64,000 bases of DNA from Treponema socranskii subsp. paredis ATCC 35535. Lineage in GTDB: Bacteria; Spirochaetota; Spirochaetia; Treponematales; Treponemataceae. Below are positions 15,869 to 25,560 of the stretch, in pieces (position 1 is the first letter of the stretch; each line of letters begins with the position of its first letter). The notes beneath the pieces are model-generated. The model saw nothing but the letters and a program-made list of their open reading frames with translations. It was not told the origin of the DNA and searched no databases. The DNA is taken from contig KE332515.1 of the NCBI GenBank assembly GCA_000413015.1, forward strand, positions 1,073,930-1,137,929, read 5' to 3'. Position numbers and translations under genes: made by a program.

Positions 15869-18321
15869 ACGTCGGCAAGCGGCGTCACTTTTTTAAGATG
15901 CCAAATATCGCGCACGTAGTCTTCGATCGTGCGGTCGGAAGAAAATTTGCCGCTGTTCGCAATATTGATAAGCGCTTTCCGCGCCCACTCTTTCGTATTT
16001 TGATAAGATACTTCGACTTCTTCGTGAGCTTTGCAGTATGCGTCGAAATCCGCAAGCACGTAGAACACGTCAGGGCGCTGACCTTCGACGCCGTAGACGA
16101 GCGAATCGTAAAGCTCTTTGAATTCCTGATGCGTCGGATCGTAGGTACCGTCGACGAGCTGCTGTACGACGCGGGAAAGTTCGGGGTTCCGTCCCAAGTA
16201 TTCCTGCGGATTATAGCTGTGCTCGTTTTCCATTTTAATAATTTCTTCGGCGGAAAGTCCGAATACGAACGCGTTTTCTTTTCCGGCCTCATGGACAATT
16301 TCGATATTCGCGCCGTCCATCGTACCGAGCGTGAGCGCGCCGTTTACCATAAACTTCATATTGCTCGTACCGGACGCTTCAAAGCCCGCAGTCGATATCT
16401 GTTCGGAAACGTCGGCAGCCGGAAAGATTTTTTCCGCAACGCTGACGCGGTAGTTTTCGACGAATACGACGCGGATTTTCCCGTGCACGCGCCTGTCGTT
16501 GTTGACGCGGTCGGCGACGGTGTTGATCAGTTTGATTATCGTCTTCGCCCTGCGGTAGCCCGACGCCGCTTTCGCACCGAAAATAAAGGTTTGAGGCGGC
16601 GGGTTGAAATCGGGATCGTCGATGATGCGGTTATACAGATACATGATGTGCAGCACATTCAAAAGCTGGCGTTTGTATTCGTGGAGGCGTTTTACCTGCA
16701 CATCGAAAATGCTGTCGGGATCGAGGAATTCGTTTTGCGTATGCTTGAGATATTCGGCCAAGCGCTGTTTGTTCGATCTTTTGATCGCCGTAAGCTCCCT
16801 AAGAGAAGCTTCATCGCTTGAAAAACGATCGAGGGCTTTGAGCTTCGTCAAATCTTTTTCCCAGCCTCCTCCGATGCGCGCCGTGATGAATTCCGCAAGA
16901 GAGGGATTCGCATTTAAAAGCCAGCGCCGCTGCGTGATGCCGTTCGTTTTATTGTTGAATTTTTCGGGATAGAGTTCGTACCACTCTTTCAGTTCCCGCG
17001 TTTTTAATAATTCCGTGTGGAGTTCGGCGACTCCGTTTACGCTGAAGCACGAATGGATCGCAAGCCACGCCATAAAGACGTGTCCGTTGTTGATGATAGA
17101 CAATTTTTGATGCCGTTCGAAATCGTTCGGATATTTTTCGCGAAGCGAAATGAGCAGACGCCGGTTGATCTCTTCGACGATTTGATACACGCGCGGGAGC
17201 AGGCCTTGAAAAATTTCGATCGGCCACTTTTCGAGCGCTTCGGCGAGGATCGTGTGATTCGTATACGCAAAGGTATGAGTCACGACATTCCACGCATCGT
17301 CCCAGCCGACGTTGTATTCGTCCATGAGGATGCGCATCAGTTCGGGAATCGCTACGACAGGATGGGTGTCGTTCAGCTGGATGACGTGCAGTTCGGCGAA
17401 TTTGCCGAAATCGGTTCCGAAGCGCGAAACATAGGCGCGCGTCAAATCCTGCAAACTCGCCGACGAAAAAAAGTACTGCTGTTTGAGGCGGAGCGCTTTT
17501 CCGCTCGGTCCGCTGTCGTTCGGATAGAGTACGCGGCTGATGTTTTCGGCGCTGTTTTGTTTTTCGACCGCGCGGTTGTACTGCATATCGTTGAACAGCT
17601 GGAGGTCAAAACCGTTCGGAGAAGAAGCTTCCCACAATCTCAGCGTATTCACCGTGTTCGTATCGTAGCCGACGATCGGCGTATCGTAAGGAGTGGCCGT
17701 CACTTCTTCCGCGTTTTGCAAAGAAAAGTGCATGCGGCCGTCGGGCGTTCTGTCGTACACGATCGTACCGCCGAAGCGGACGGTTACCGCCAAATCGCTT
17801 CGCTTCACTTCCCACGGATCGCGGTGCTTGAGCCAGCGGTCGGGGTATTCGACTTGCCGGCCGTTTTCGATTCTCTGTTCGAACATGCCGTATTCGTAGC
17901 GGATGCCGTAGCCGTGACCGGGATAATCGAGCGTTGCGAGGCTGTCGAGAAAACACGCGGCGAGCCGGCCGAGTCCTCCGTTTCCGAGACCCGCGTCGGG
18001 TTCTCTGTCTTCGATCATATCGTAATCGATGCTCATGTCTTTGAGCACTTCTTTTACCTGCTTTTCGATCCCCGCGTTGATGAGGTTGTTGCCGAACGCG
18101 CGTCCCATTAAAAACTCTGCGGAAAAATAATAAAGCTGCCGTACCGGATGCGCTTCGTACGCTTCCCTCGTGGCCATCCAATTTTTGACGATCGGATCGA
18201 GCACGGAAGCGGCAACCGCATCGAACAGATCGTATTTCGTCGCCCGTGCAATATTTTTTCCGTAACGGTCGTGAAGTCTTTTTTCAAGATTACGTTTGAA
18301 CTCTTCAGCGCTGAACTGCAT
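15865..18321 (-). CDS. glgP: Glycogen/alpha-glucan phosphorylase
   Basis: 818 residues, normal for GT35 phosphorylases. It releases glucose-1-phosphate from glycogen with phosphate and pyridoxal phosphate. Visible family signatures: GLGNGGLGRLAACFLDS (about 111-127), and the PLP site EASGTSNMKFMVNGALTLGT (about 656-675, with the Schiff-base lysine). SD AGGAGA 8 nt before the ATG. It lies 62 bp after glgX on the same strand and overlaps the EamA gene by 4 bp, so glgX-glgP-EamA may be one operon for glycogen mobilisation. Confidence 0.97.
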   Translation of the reverse strand: MQFSAEEFKRNLEKRLHDRYGKNIARATKYDLFDAVAASVLDPIVKNWMATREAYEAHPVRQLYYFSAEFLMGRAFGNNLINAGIEKQVKEVLKDMSIDYDMIEDREPDAGLGNGGLGRLAACFLDSLATLDYPGHGYGIRYEYGMFEQRIENGRQVEYPDRWLKHRDPWEVKRSDLAVTVRFGGTIVYDRTPDGRMHFSLQNAEEVTATPYDTPIVGYDTNTVNTLRLWEASSPNGFDLQLFNDMQYNRAVEKQNSAENISRVLYPNDSGPSGKALRLKQQYFFSSASLQDLTRAYVSRFGTDFGKFAELHVIQLNDTHPVVAIPELMRILMDEYNVGWDDAWNVVTHTFAYTNHTILAEALEKWPIEIFQGLLPRVYQIVEEINRRLLISLREKYPNDFERHQKLSIINNGHVFMAWLAIHSCFSVNGVAELHTELLKTRELKEWYELYPEKFNNKTNGITQRRWLLNANPSLAEFITARIGGGWEKDLTKLKALDRFSSDEASLRELTAIKRSNKQRLAEYLKHTQNEFLDPDSIFDVQVKRLHEYKRQLLNVLHIMYLYNRIIDDPDFNPPPQTFIFGAKAASGYRRAKTIIKLINTVADRVNNDRRVHGKIRVVFVENYRVSVAEKIFPAADVSEQISTAGFEASGTSNMKFMVNGALTLGTMDGANIEIVHEAGKENAFVFGLSAEEIIKMENEHSYNPQEYLGRNPELSRVVQQLVDGTYDPTHQEFKELYDSLVYGVEGQRPDVFYVLADFDAYCKAHEEVEVSYQNTKEWARKALINIANSGKFSSDRTIEDYVRDIWHLKKVTPLADV

Positions 18322-18382
18322 ACGCCTATCTCCTTAAACTTAATTAAAAAATCGACGACACCTCTAAAAATCGCTTCGCTTT

Positions 18383-20497
18383 TCAGAGGCTCCGTTTACT
18401 TATCAACAGTACGAGGCTGTCGGAAGGCAAAACATAGCGGTACTGTTCCTTTAACAATTCTTCGTCTCCCTGTTTCCGAACCGCGTCTTCTCCGTCGATC
18501 GACGTGTCGGCGATGCGGTACCATACGTTTCCGCTCGCGGGAGAAGGCAGCGTAACCGTCAAATCGTAGATGTCGGTATTTATCGCAAAGTAGATTTCGT
18601 TGACGCCGATGCCGTCGGCCGCTTCATCGACTTTAAATGCAAGAAATCGGTCGAGCTTCGCCCAATCGGGATTTTTTCCGCTCGCATCGTACCACGTGAT
18701 TTCCGACGAATCCGTAAAAAACGTATTGCGGCGGAACAGCGAATACGCTTTACGCAGTTCGATCAGCATTTTCGTATACAGCAATATGTCCTTGTTTTTA
18801 TCGCAGCCGTGCCAGTCGATCCACGACGTTTCGTTGTCCTGACAATATGCGTTATTGTTGCCCCGCTGCGTTCTCATCATCTCATCGCCCGAAAGGAGCA
18901 TCGGCGTTCCCTGCGAAAGAAACAGACAGGTAAGAAAATTTTTTATTTTCCGGCGGCGCACCGCCACGATTTTCGGGTTCGTCGAATCGCCTTCGAAACC
19001 GTTATTGTAGCTGAAATTGTCGTCGCTGCCGTCGCGGTTTCCCTCTCCGTTTTCTTCGTTATGCTTTACATTATAGCTCACCAAATCGTACATCGTAAAA
19101 CCGTCGTGCGACGTGATGTAATTGATGGAATTCGTCGGAGAACGTCCGTTCGCTTTATACAAATCCGAACTGCCGGTCATCCGCGTCGCAGCTTCCGTCG
19201 CGGAGCGGTCATCACCTCTGATAAAGCGGCGCATATCGTCGCGGAATTTTCCGTTCCACTCGCACCACCTGCCCCCCGCAAAAGAACCGACTGCATAGCC
19301 GCCGCCGGCATCCCACGGTTCGGCGATAATCTTCGTTTCGGCGAGAAGCGGGTCTTCGGCGATCGCATAAGGCAGCTGCCCCGAAGCGATAAAATGACCG
19401 AGTTCGGAGCGGCTTAATATCGTCGCAAGGTCGAAACGAAATCCGTCGACGTGCATATCGACGACCCAGTGCCTCAAACTCGCAAGGATGAATTCGCTCA
19501 CCGTCGGATGATTCGCGTTCACCGTATTGCCGCAGCCCGAATAATCGGCATAGTATTGCTTTTGGTTTTGAGGCAGCATGTAATATACGCCGTTTTCGAT
19601 GCCGCGGAAAGAAAAAGTCGGCCCGTGTTCGTTTCCTTCCGCCGTATGATTGTATACGACGTCGAGGATCACTTCGATCCCCGCGCGGTGCAATTCCCGC
19701 ACGAGTTCTTTGAACTCCCGCACCGCCCCTCCCGGAGACGTATCCGCAGCATAAGACGTTTTCGGCGCAAAAAAACCGATCGTATTGTAGCCCCAATAAT
19801 TTGTCAATAATTGTCCCGTACGCGGGTTTACGCGTTCGTTTTCCGCTTCGTCGAATTCGAATATCGGCATAAGCTCGACGGCCGTAACGCCGAGGTAGGA
19901 GAGGTAGGGAATCTTTTCGATAAAGCCGCGGTACGTGCCGGGATTTTGCACGCCGGACGTCGGAGAACGGGTAAAGCCCCTGACATGTGCTTCGTAGATG
20001 ATTGTTTCTGAGAGCGGTCTCCCGAGCGGCTTATCGCCCTGCCAATCGAAATCGGCATCGTCGATAACGACGCATTTCGGAAAATCGGACAAGTCGGAAA
20101 GAAGGCCGTTTTCGATACCGGCTTTCCCGTGTTCACGCTGCGTGCGGTAGGAGCGGAATACGGAACCGTTCGTAAACGCTTTTGCGCACGGATCGAAAAG
20201 ATATTTATTGAAATTGAACCGATCGCCTGCAGGAGGGTTGTACGGCCCGTCGATGCGATACAGATAAAGCGCTCCCTCTTTCAAATCTTTGATAAAAACG
20301 TGCCACACGTCGCCGGTTTTATTGATTTTCGGATCGAATTCGATCGTATCGCAAAATGTTTTTGCATCAGGCGAGTCGAAAAGATAGAGCACGACGCGCG
20401 TCGCATTTCTGCTGAACAGCGAAAAGTTCACGCCTCCGTCCGCGACGACGGCGCCGCATTGCATGGGCCTGCCTGCAAGCACACGAGAAGCATCCAT
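18383..20497 (-). CDS. glgX: Glycogen debranching enzyme (isoamylase type)
   Basis: 704 residues from MDASRVLAGRPMQCGAVV. An upstream in-frame ATG (20551) would add 18 residues, but a promoter overlaps that stretch and the conserved part begins at the downstream start. Domains: CBM48 (about 10-115), GH13 catalytic barrel with ILDVVYNHTAEG, nucleophile Asp in DGFRFDLA, and EPWDAGGGY, then a C-terminal beta domain. It hydrolyses alpha-1,6 branches of limit dextrins left by phosphorylase, whose gene follows. No SD is visible; the -10 box is 7 nt from the ATG, so the mRNA is probably leaderless. Confidence 0.93.
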   Translation of the reverse strand: MDASRVLAGRPMQCGAVVADGGVNFSLFSRNATRVVLYLFDSPDAKTFCDTIEFDPKINKTGDVWHVFIKDLKEGALYLYRIDGPYNPPAGDRFNFNKYLFDPCAKAFTNGSVFRSYRTQREHGKAGIENGLLSDLSDFPKCVVIDDADFDWQGDKPLGRPLSETIIYEAHVRGFTRSPTSGVQNPGTYRGFIEKIPYLSYLGVTAVELMPIFEFDEAENERVNPRTGQLLTNYWGYNTIGFFAPKTSYAADTSPGGAVREFKELVRELHRAGIEVILDVVYNHTAEGNEHGPTFSFRGIENGVYYMLPQNQKQYYADYSGCGNTVNANHPTVSEFILASLRHWVVDMHVDGFRFDLATILSRSELGHFIASGQLPYAIAEDPLLAETKIIAEPWDAGGGYAVGSFAGGRWCEWNGKFRDDMRRFIRGDDRSATEAATRMTGSSDLYKANGRSPTNSINYITSHDGFTMYDLVSYNVKHNEENGEGNRDGSDDNFSYNNGFEGDSTNPKIVAVRRRKIKNFLTCLFLSQGTPMLLSGDEMMRTQRGNNNAYCQDNETSWIDWHGCDKNKDILLYTKMLIELRKAYSLFRRNTFFTDSSEITWYDASGKNPDWAKLDRFLAFKVDEAADGIGVNEIYFAINTDIYDLTVTLPSPASGNVWYRIADTSIDGEDAVRKQGDEELLKEQYRYVLPSDSLVLLISKRSL

Positions 20498-20504
20498 GGG
20501 CGGT

Positions 20505-20534
20505 ATTTTATCATAAGATAATAATAAAAAGCAA
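20505..20534 (-). promoter_or_regulatory. Promoter of glgX (leaderless type)
   Basis: Minus strand TTGCTT (20529-20534), 18-nt spacer, TAAAAT (20505-20510) with the extension TGA before it. Seven bases separate it from the ATG at 20497. Confidence 0.65.
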
Positions 20535-20600
20535 CATTGCACGGAAATCAATTTTTACCCGAAGAACTTGGAGGTCGAGCTTTTTTTTAAGCAAATGACA

Positions 20601-21431
20601 CTACAGTTTTTCGATTTCCGCTTCTGAGAGACCGGTCGCTTTCGCTATCACTTCAATGCCCAGTTGCATATCCGATAAAATTTTTGCCGTTTCCCGCTTT
20701 GCTTGATACGCCCCTGCGGCAATACCGTCACGGCGACCTCTGCGTATGCCCCGCTCAAAACCGATCTTTTCACCTGCCATACGTAAGTCATCTTCTCTGA
20801 TATTCAACGACATATACCGGCTCCTGAACGTTTCGTTCCGTTTTGACTCTTCGACAAGCGCATCGATGTGCTGTGTAAAACCGCTCGTCGCCCGCCTCTC
20901 GCAAAGATATTCCAACAAAGCGCTCAATTCAACTTCTTTCTCTTTACCGTAGGCACCTACATTATAAAACACCTTGACGCTTTTGTCATCAAGAAAAAGC
21001 GTGCCGTCTTCACTGCATACGTTGTGGAACGTATACACAGGCAAACCCTTGCCGAAAGGATCCTGTGTACAGATAAAGATGACATAGCTCTCTTTTAATT
21101 CCGCATAACTCTGACCTCTCAAGAGGTTATCGACATCCATAAGGCTTTGGTAATAGCGGGTACGTTTGGGAAGAGACGGGGGAATCGACGTTTGTATTTC
21201 TATATCGAAGACACGCTCGGGGTCGGAGACATAGACGTCGAGGCGTATACCCTTGCTTTCGTAAAAGGGTGCTATCGTTTTTTGGAGCGAGGGGTATTCT
21301 ATTTTACCGACTTTGATATGTAGGAGGCGTTCGATGACACCTTTGCAAATCGTTCTGTTTTTCATGACCGTGCCGAACATAAAGTCGTCGGTAAAGGTGA
21401 GTTCTTCGACGGGTTTATGGGTATATTGCAT
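20601..21431 (-). CDS. Rpn family recombination-promoting nuclease / putative transposase
   Basis: 276 residues, complete, usual size of PD-(D/E)XK nuclease family transposases. The N-terminal two thirds hold the nuclease-like core (RLDVYVSD and FDIEIQTS near 67-92 fit the D...ExQ motif). The C-terminal part has a basic Gly/Arg patch [18 protein letters not shown] and ends with the family-typical segment [20 protein letters not shown]. It is a close copy of the gene at 1-530, homology extending into the upstream region. SD AAGGATA precedes the ATG. Related genes are usually scattered through a genome in many copies. No terminal inverted repeats or target duplication were found, so it is not shown to be mobile. 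Confidence 0.9.
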   Translation of the reverse strand: MQYTHKPVEELTFTDDFMFGTVMKNRTICKGVIERLLHIKVGKIEYPSLQKTIAPFYESKGIRLDVYVSDPERVFDIEIQTSIPPSLPKRTRYYQSLMDVDNLLRGQSYAELKESYVIFICTQDPFGKGLPVYTFHNVCSEDGTLFLDDKSVKVFYNVGAYGKEKEVELSALLEYLCERRATSGFTQHIDALVEESKRNETFRSRYMSLNIREDDLRMAGEKIGFERGIRRGRRDGIAAGAYQAKRETAKILSDMQLGIEVIAKATGLSEAEIEKL

Positions 21432-21656
21432 GGGGATATCCTTGATTATTGAGATAGCGCGGCGAGGAAGGCCTCTGCACTATATATCGCCTGCAAAGTG
21501 ATAAAATACGCGCTTTTTATGAAAGAATAATAGGGATTTCGTTCAATGCACGGCACCGTGTCGTATCGTCTCCGTTAAAAAATGGAAAAACCGTTTACAA
21601 AATTGATTTCCATGGCAACATTGCCTGTTATACGTGCGTACATTGCGCGTAAGTAC

Positions 21657-21708
21657 ATCGGCTGCGTACATTGCCGCGTTGCACCTATGCATATCGGCTG
21701 CGTACATT
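21657..21708. repeat. Direct repeat upstream of era
   Basis: ATCGGCTGCGTACATT occurs at 21657-21672 and 21693-21708 (36 bp apart), with a third partial copy (TGCGTACATTGC) at 21635-21646. The whole stretch 21540-21768 has no gene. Near 21544 the word TTCAATGCACG with CGTGTCGTA recurs at 25883-25911. Confidence 0.7.
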
Positions 21709-21751
21709 ACCGGCATGCAAGCGCCGAGTAGCCGCGCATACGTCATATCGC

Positions 21752-21757
21752 TATACT
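21752..21757 (+). promoter_or_regulatory. -10 box of era
   Basis: TATACT 11 nt before the chosen ATG at 21769; the predicted leader is about 4-5 nt. No good -35 box is seen at the expected place. Confidence 0.45.
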
Positions 21758-21768
21758 GTGATGCATAC

Positions 21769-22686
21769 ATGAATACGGAACACACGGCACAAAGCGGCGG
21801 ACGGAAAGCGGGCATCGTCGCAATCATCGGACGGCCTTCCGCAGGCAAATCGACCTTTCTCAATACGGCGTGCGGAGAACTCGTATCCATCGTATCGGAA
21901 ATACCGCAGACGACGCGCGATGCGATCCGCGGCATCATCAATACGTCGCTCGGCCAGCTCGTATGCATAGACACGCCCGGCTACCACGCGAGCGAAAAAA
22001 AACTCAATCTCAAATTGAAATCGATTGCAGCCGAACAGCTGAAAACCGCCGATGCTCTGCTCTACATCATCGACAGTACGAGAGCTGCGGGAGAAGAAGA
22101 AGCGCTCGTCGCCGAACTCGTCAAACCCTTTGCCGACCGTACCGTCGTCGCAGTCAACAAGCGCGACGCGCCGAACGCAAAAACCTCCGATGCCATCGCC
22201 TTTATAAAAAACGCACTGTCTGAAATTCCTGAAAAGAGAGTCATCGCCGTATCGGCAAAAAACGATGAAAACATCGACGATGTGCTGAAAGCGCTGTACG
22301 AACTCGCGCCCGTCGCACCCGAATTGTATCCGAGGGAATACTACACCGATCAGGACGTCGGCTTTCGCATTGCGGAAATCATACGGGGAGAAGCGATCAA
22401 CCGCCTCGAAGAAGAAATACCGCACTGCCTCTATGTCGATATCATGGATATGGAAATGAAAGACGGCGGCAAACGGCTGTGGGTGAGAGCGAGCATCTGC
22501 GTCGAACGCGAAAGCCAAAAAGGCATCGTCATCGGTAAGGGCGCCTCGATGATAAAAGCGATCCGTACGGCATCGATCAACAGATTCCGCACAGTCTTCG
22601 ATTACGCTGTCGATCTCGACCTGCAAGTGAAAGTCGATAAAAACTGGCGGCAAAAAGATACGGTTTTAAAAAAATTAATAAAATAA
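21769..22686 (+). CDS. era: GTPase Era
   Basis: 305 residues from MNTEHTAQSGGRKAGIVAII. A longer frame opens at 21634, but its extra 45 residues are repeat-encoded and not Era-like, and a -10 box lies between. Era is an essential GTPase that binds 16S rRNA and helps mature the 30S subunit. G1 GRPSAGKST (about 21-29), switch QTTRDAIRGI, G3 DTPGYH, G4 NKRD, and a C-terminal KH domain (about 215-300) with VRASICVERESQKGIVIGKG. In G1 the third position is S, as often in Era. No SD before the start, consistent with a nearly leaderless transcript. Confidence 0.95.
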   Translation: MNTEHTAQSGGRKAGIVAIIGRPSAGKSTFLNTACGELVSIVSEIPQTTRDAIRGIINTSLGQLVCIDTPGYHASEKKLNLKLKSIAAEQLKTADALLYIIDSTRAAGEEEALVAELVKPFADRTVVAVNKRDAPNAKTSDAIAFIKNALSEIPEKRVIAVSAKNDENIDDVLKALYELAPVAPELYPREYYTDQDVGFRIAEIIRGEAINRLEEEIPHCLYVDIMDMEMKDGGKRLWVRASICVERESQKGIVIGKGASMIKAIRTASINRFRTVFDYAVDLDLQVKVDKNWRQKDTVLKKLIK

Positions 22687-22793
22687 ACCGTACGCGGAGT
22701 TATCGGAGTATTATCCCAAAGAACGAAAACTTCAAATATCTCACCGAAAGACAGCTGCTTCTCCAAAACCGTGTTTCCCGTCTCCCGCTTTTA

Positions 22794-22802
22794 TGCTATA
22801 CT
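22794..22802 (+). promoter_or_regulatory. Extended -10 promoter of aroC (leaderless)
   Basis: TGCTATACT (22794-22802), six bases before the ATG at 22809; the -35 region (TTTCCC at 22774-22779) is weak. Confidence 0.6.
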
Positions 22803-22808
22803 CAAGTT

Positions 22809-23900
22809 ATGGCAGGCAATACGTTCGGAACAATCTTCCGCGTTACGACATTCGGCGAAAGCCACGGAAGCGCAATCGGAGTCGTCATAGACGGCTGTCC
22901 CGCAGGCATACATATCGATGCGGACGGCATACAGAGAGCGCTCGACAGGCGAAAACCGGGGACAACCGGCGGAAAACAAAATCCCGCCGTTACATCGCGA
23001 AATGAAAGCGATAAAGCGGAAATCCTTTCGGGCGTCTTCGAAGGCGTATCGGAAGGAACGCCTATCGCGATGGTAATACGAAACAATTCCCAAAAATCCG
23101 AAGACTATTCCGACTTCGCGCACGTGTTCCGTCCCGGACACGCCGATTATACGTATTTCAAAAAATACGGCGTACGCGACTGGAGGGGCGGCGGACGCTC
23201 GTCCGGGCGCGAAACGGCTTCGCGCGTCGCCGCAGGTGCCGTCGCAAACGCAGTACTGCAAACGGCGGGCATAAAAGTCAAAGCGTATACGATTTCCGCA
23301 GCCGGCATTTCGTGCAAAGCGCGCGATATGGATGCGGTCGAACGCACTTCCTTTCGTGCATGTGATGAAGAAGCCGCAAAATTGATGGAAGCGCGCGTAG
23401 CAGAACTGCGTGTAAAAGGCGAAAGCGCGGGCGGCATCGTCGAATGTACGGCGAGCGGCGTTCCCGCAGGCCTCGGTGAAAGCGTCTTCGACAAACTCGA
23501 CGCGGAACTTGCCAAAGCCGTTCTGTCGATCGGCGGGGTTAAGGGCATCGAATTCGGTACGGGATTCGGCGCGGCACTCCTTACGGGAAGCGAAAACAAC
23601 GACGCGATGAAAAGCAAAGACGGCAAAGTCGAATTTCTTTCAAATAACGCAGGCGGCATACTCGGCGGCATATCGAACGGAAACGATATCGTTTTCCGCG
23701 CGGCGATAAAACCCGTGCCGAGCATTTCACTTACACAGAAAACGGTGCGCGAAAAAGACGGCGCCTATTTCGACAGCGACATATCGGTCGAAGGGCGGCA
23801 CGACGCATGCCTGTGTCCGAGGATCGTTCCCGTCATCGAAGCGATGACAGCCATCGTCCTCGCCGATATGCTCCTTCGAAACCGGAGCGCACGGATTTGA
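22809..23900 (+). CDS. aroC: Chorismate synthase
   Basis: 363 residues, standard length. It converts 5-enolpyruvylshikimate-3-phosphate to chorismate with reduced FMN, the last step of the shikimate pathway. Signatures: GESHG (about 17-21), the RPGHADYTYFKKYG stretch (about 107-120), GRSSGRETASRVAAGA (about 130-145) and the C-terminal RHDACLCPRIVPVIEAM (about 330-346). Its ATG lies 6 nt after an extended -10 box and has no SD, so the mRNA should be leaderless. No other shikimate gene is adjacent. Confidence 0.97.
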   Translation: MAGNTFGTIFRVTTFGESHGSAIGVVIDGCPAGIHIDADGIQRALDRRKPGTTGGKQNPAVTSRNESDKAEILSGVFEGVSEGTPIAMVIRNNSQKSEDYSDFAHVFRPGHADYTYFKKYGVRDWRGGGRSSGRETASRVAAGAVANAVLQTAGIKVKAYTISAAGISCKARDMDAVERTSFRACDEEAAKLMEARVAELRVKGESAGGIVECTASGVPAGLGESVFDKLDAELAKAVLSIGGVKGIEFGTGFGAALLTGSENNDAMKSKDGKVEFLSNNAGGILGGISNGNDIVFRAAIKPVPSISLTQKTVREKDGAYFDSDISVEGRHDACLCPRIVPVIEAMTAIVLADMLLRNRSARI

Positions 23901-24042
23901 AAACTTGCGGATATACGAATGCGCTGCTTGAAAACTTCACGCTTACGCGCTCGTCGCGAGGCCCGCGCACGTATGCGGCATTTTCGGAAATCGACATTTT
24001 CTGCAATGCCGCATTTATAAGGAACGAAACGACGGTAAAAAG

Positions 24043-25560
24043 ATGAGCGAACAAAAAGACGTCAAGATAAGACCAAAGCCCCGGAAAAACGGCGGACGGA
24101 ACGCGGCACGACCGAAATCATCCTCGCAAAGCGGAAGCGTCGTCCGGCGCATACGATTAATAATTATTATTTTCGCTGCTGTGTTGGTCGTCTCGTTCGT
24201 CGGAACTGTGGGACTCCGCCTCTATCGATTCAAACAGGCGGCTCCTCCGAGAGAGCTCACCGAAGACGAGCGAAAGCTGCTCGACGATGCGCTCGACAAA
24301 GCGTATCCCGCACGAAACGATATTTTAAAACCGCTCCCCTACCCCGTCGTTCCGGCAAAGCTTTCCGTCGAAGCGGGGTCGGCCATCCTCATCGACGTCG
24401 CAAGCGGCAGCATCCTCTACGAAAAAAAAGCGGACAGGATCATCCCGCCGGCATCGATGACGAAGATCGCCGTTATGTACGTCGTCATGCAGGAAATCGA
24501 ACGCGGAAATATTTCCTACGGCGATATCGTACCGCTGCCGCCGGAAACGTGGGCGTGCAATATGATGCCGCATTCGTCGCTCATGTTTTTAGGCAAAGAT
24601 CAAATCGTCACTGTCGAAGAATTATTAACCGGACTTGACGTGTGTTCGGGAAACGACGCGGCTTACGCGCTCGCCTATTATATCGCAGGGAGTATGGAAG
24701 CTTTTGTCGAACGCATGAACGGCGAAATGCGGCTTTTGGGATTGACGAAAACGCATTTTTCCGAAGCGTCCGGCTACAGCGCCGACAACGAAACGACGGC
24801 GAGGGAAATGGCGATGCTCGCACGCGTGTATATCACAAAATTCCCGGACACCCTCGTCAAATTCCATTCGCGCCTTTCGTTTACCTATCCCCAAATTCAC
24901 AACCTCTCAATCGAAGACCGAAGCAAACCGACCGCGCAGGATTTTTCAAAGGGCTTACCCGAAAAGGTCACGATGGGCATTACACAGCAGAACACGAATG
25001 CGCTGCTCGGAAAGCTCGCAGGCTGCGACGGCTTAAAGACGGGCTACATCGATGAAAGCGGCTACAACATCGCGCTCACCGCGCACCGCGGAACGACGCG
25101 CTTTTTATCGGTAACGATGAACGGGCCGGGACGAAACAGAAAAGAGGGAGATGCCTACCGCATACAGGACGGAACGACGCTCATGGAATGGGCGTTTGCG
25201 CGTTTTGCCGACTGCAAAAAAACCGACGCCGTGCACCGCTATTTTATCCCCGTCACCGGCGCAAAAGCGCAGTGGACATACCTCACGCCCGCCTACGACT
25301 TTACCGCGCTCACCGTTCCGTTTATACTGGGCGCCTCGCCTGAAGACGCCGCCCGATCCGTGCGCGTACTCGTAAACCTGCCGCGTTCGATAGAAGGCGG
25401 CGTACGCGCCGGAAGCGAATACGGCAGTATCGAATACGTACTCGACGGCAAAACGCTCGAAGCGATCCCCCTTGTCGCAGACCGCTCGATCGGAAAAGCC
25501 AATCCCTTCGTTTCGGCAAGCGATGTCATCGCACGGATAGTGCTCGCGCATAGACAATAG
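24043..25560 (+). CDS. D-alanyl-D-alanine carboxypeptidase (peptidase S11, DacA type)
   Basis: 505 residues. A basic N-terminus (1-36) is followed by one membrane helix (38-60) with no cleavage motif, so a type II membrane anchor is likely. The S11 catalytic domain shows SMTK (138-141, nucleophile Ser138), SGN (202-204) and KTG (332-334). A C-terminal beta domain of PBP5 type (about 395-490) follows. The enzyme trims the terminal D-Ala of peptidoglycan stem peptides. The basic cytoplasmic tail is long compared with ordinary PBP5, which usually has a cleaved signal and a C-terminal amphipathic anchor. No clear SD near the ATG; AAGGA lies 20 nt upstream. Confidence 0.92.
   Translation: MSEQKDVKIRPKPRKNGGRNAARPKSSSQSGSVVRRIRLIIIIFAAVLVVSFVGTVGLRLYRFKQAAPPRELTEDERKLLDDALDKAYPARNDILKPLPYPVVPAKLSVEAGSAILIDVASGSILYEKKADRIIPPASMTKIAVMYVVMQEIERGNISYGDIVPLPPETWACNMMPHSSLMFLGKDQIVTVEELLTGLDVCSGNDAAYALAYYIAGSMEAFVERMNGEMRLLGLTKTHFSEASGYSADNETTAREMAMLARVYITKFPDTLVKFHSRLSFTYPQIHNLSIEDRSKPTAQDFSKGLPEKVTMGITQQNTNALLGKLAGCDGLKTGYIDESGYNIALTAHRGTTRFLSVTMNGPGRNRKEGDAYRIQDGTTLMEWAFARFADCKKTDAVHRYFIPVTGAKAQWTYLTPAYDFTALTVPFILGASPEDAARSVRVLVNLPRSIEGGVRAGSEYGSIEYVLDGKTLEAIPLVADRSIGKANPFVSASDVIARIVLAHRQ

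Noticed and set aside
17017-18111. 364-codon frame antisense to glgP
   Set aside because: Lies fully within the conserved phosphorylase gene; long antisense frames arise here from codon bias and the translation has no recognisable family.
20601-21431. Insertion sequence carrying the Rpn gene
   Set aside because: The protein is related to transposases by fold, but no terminal inverted repeats or target-site duplication were found.
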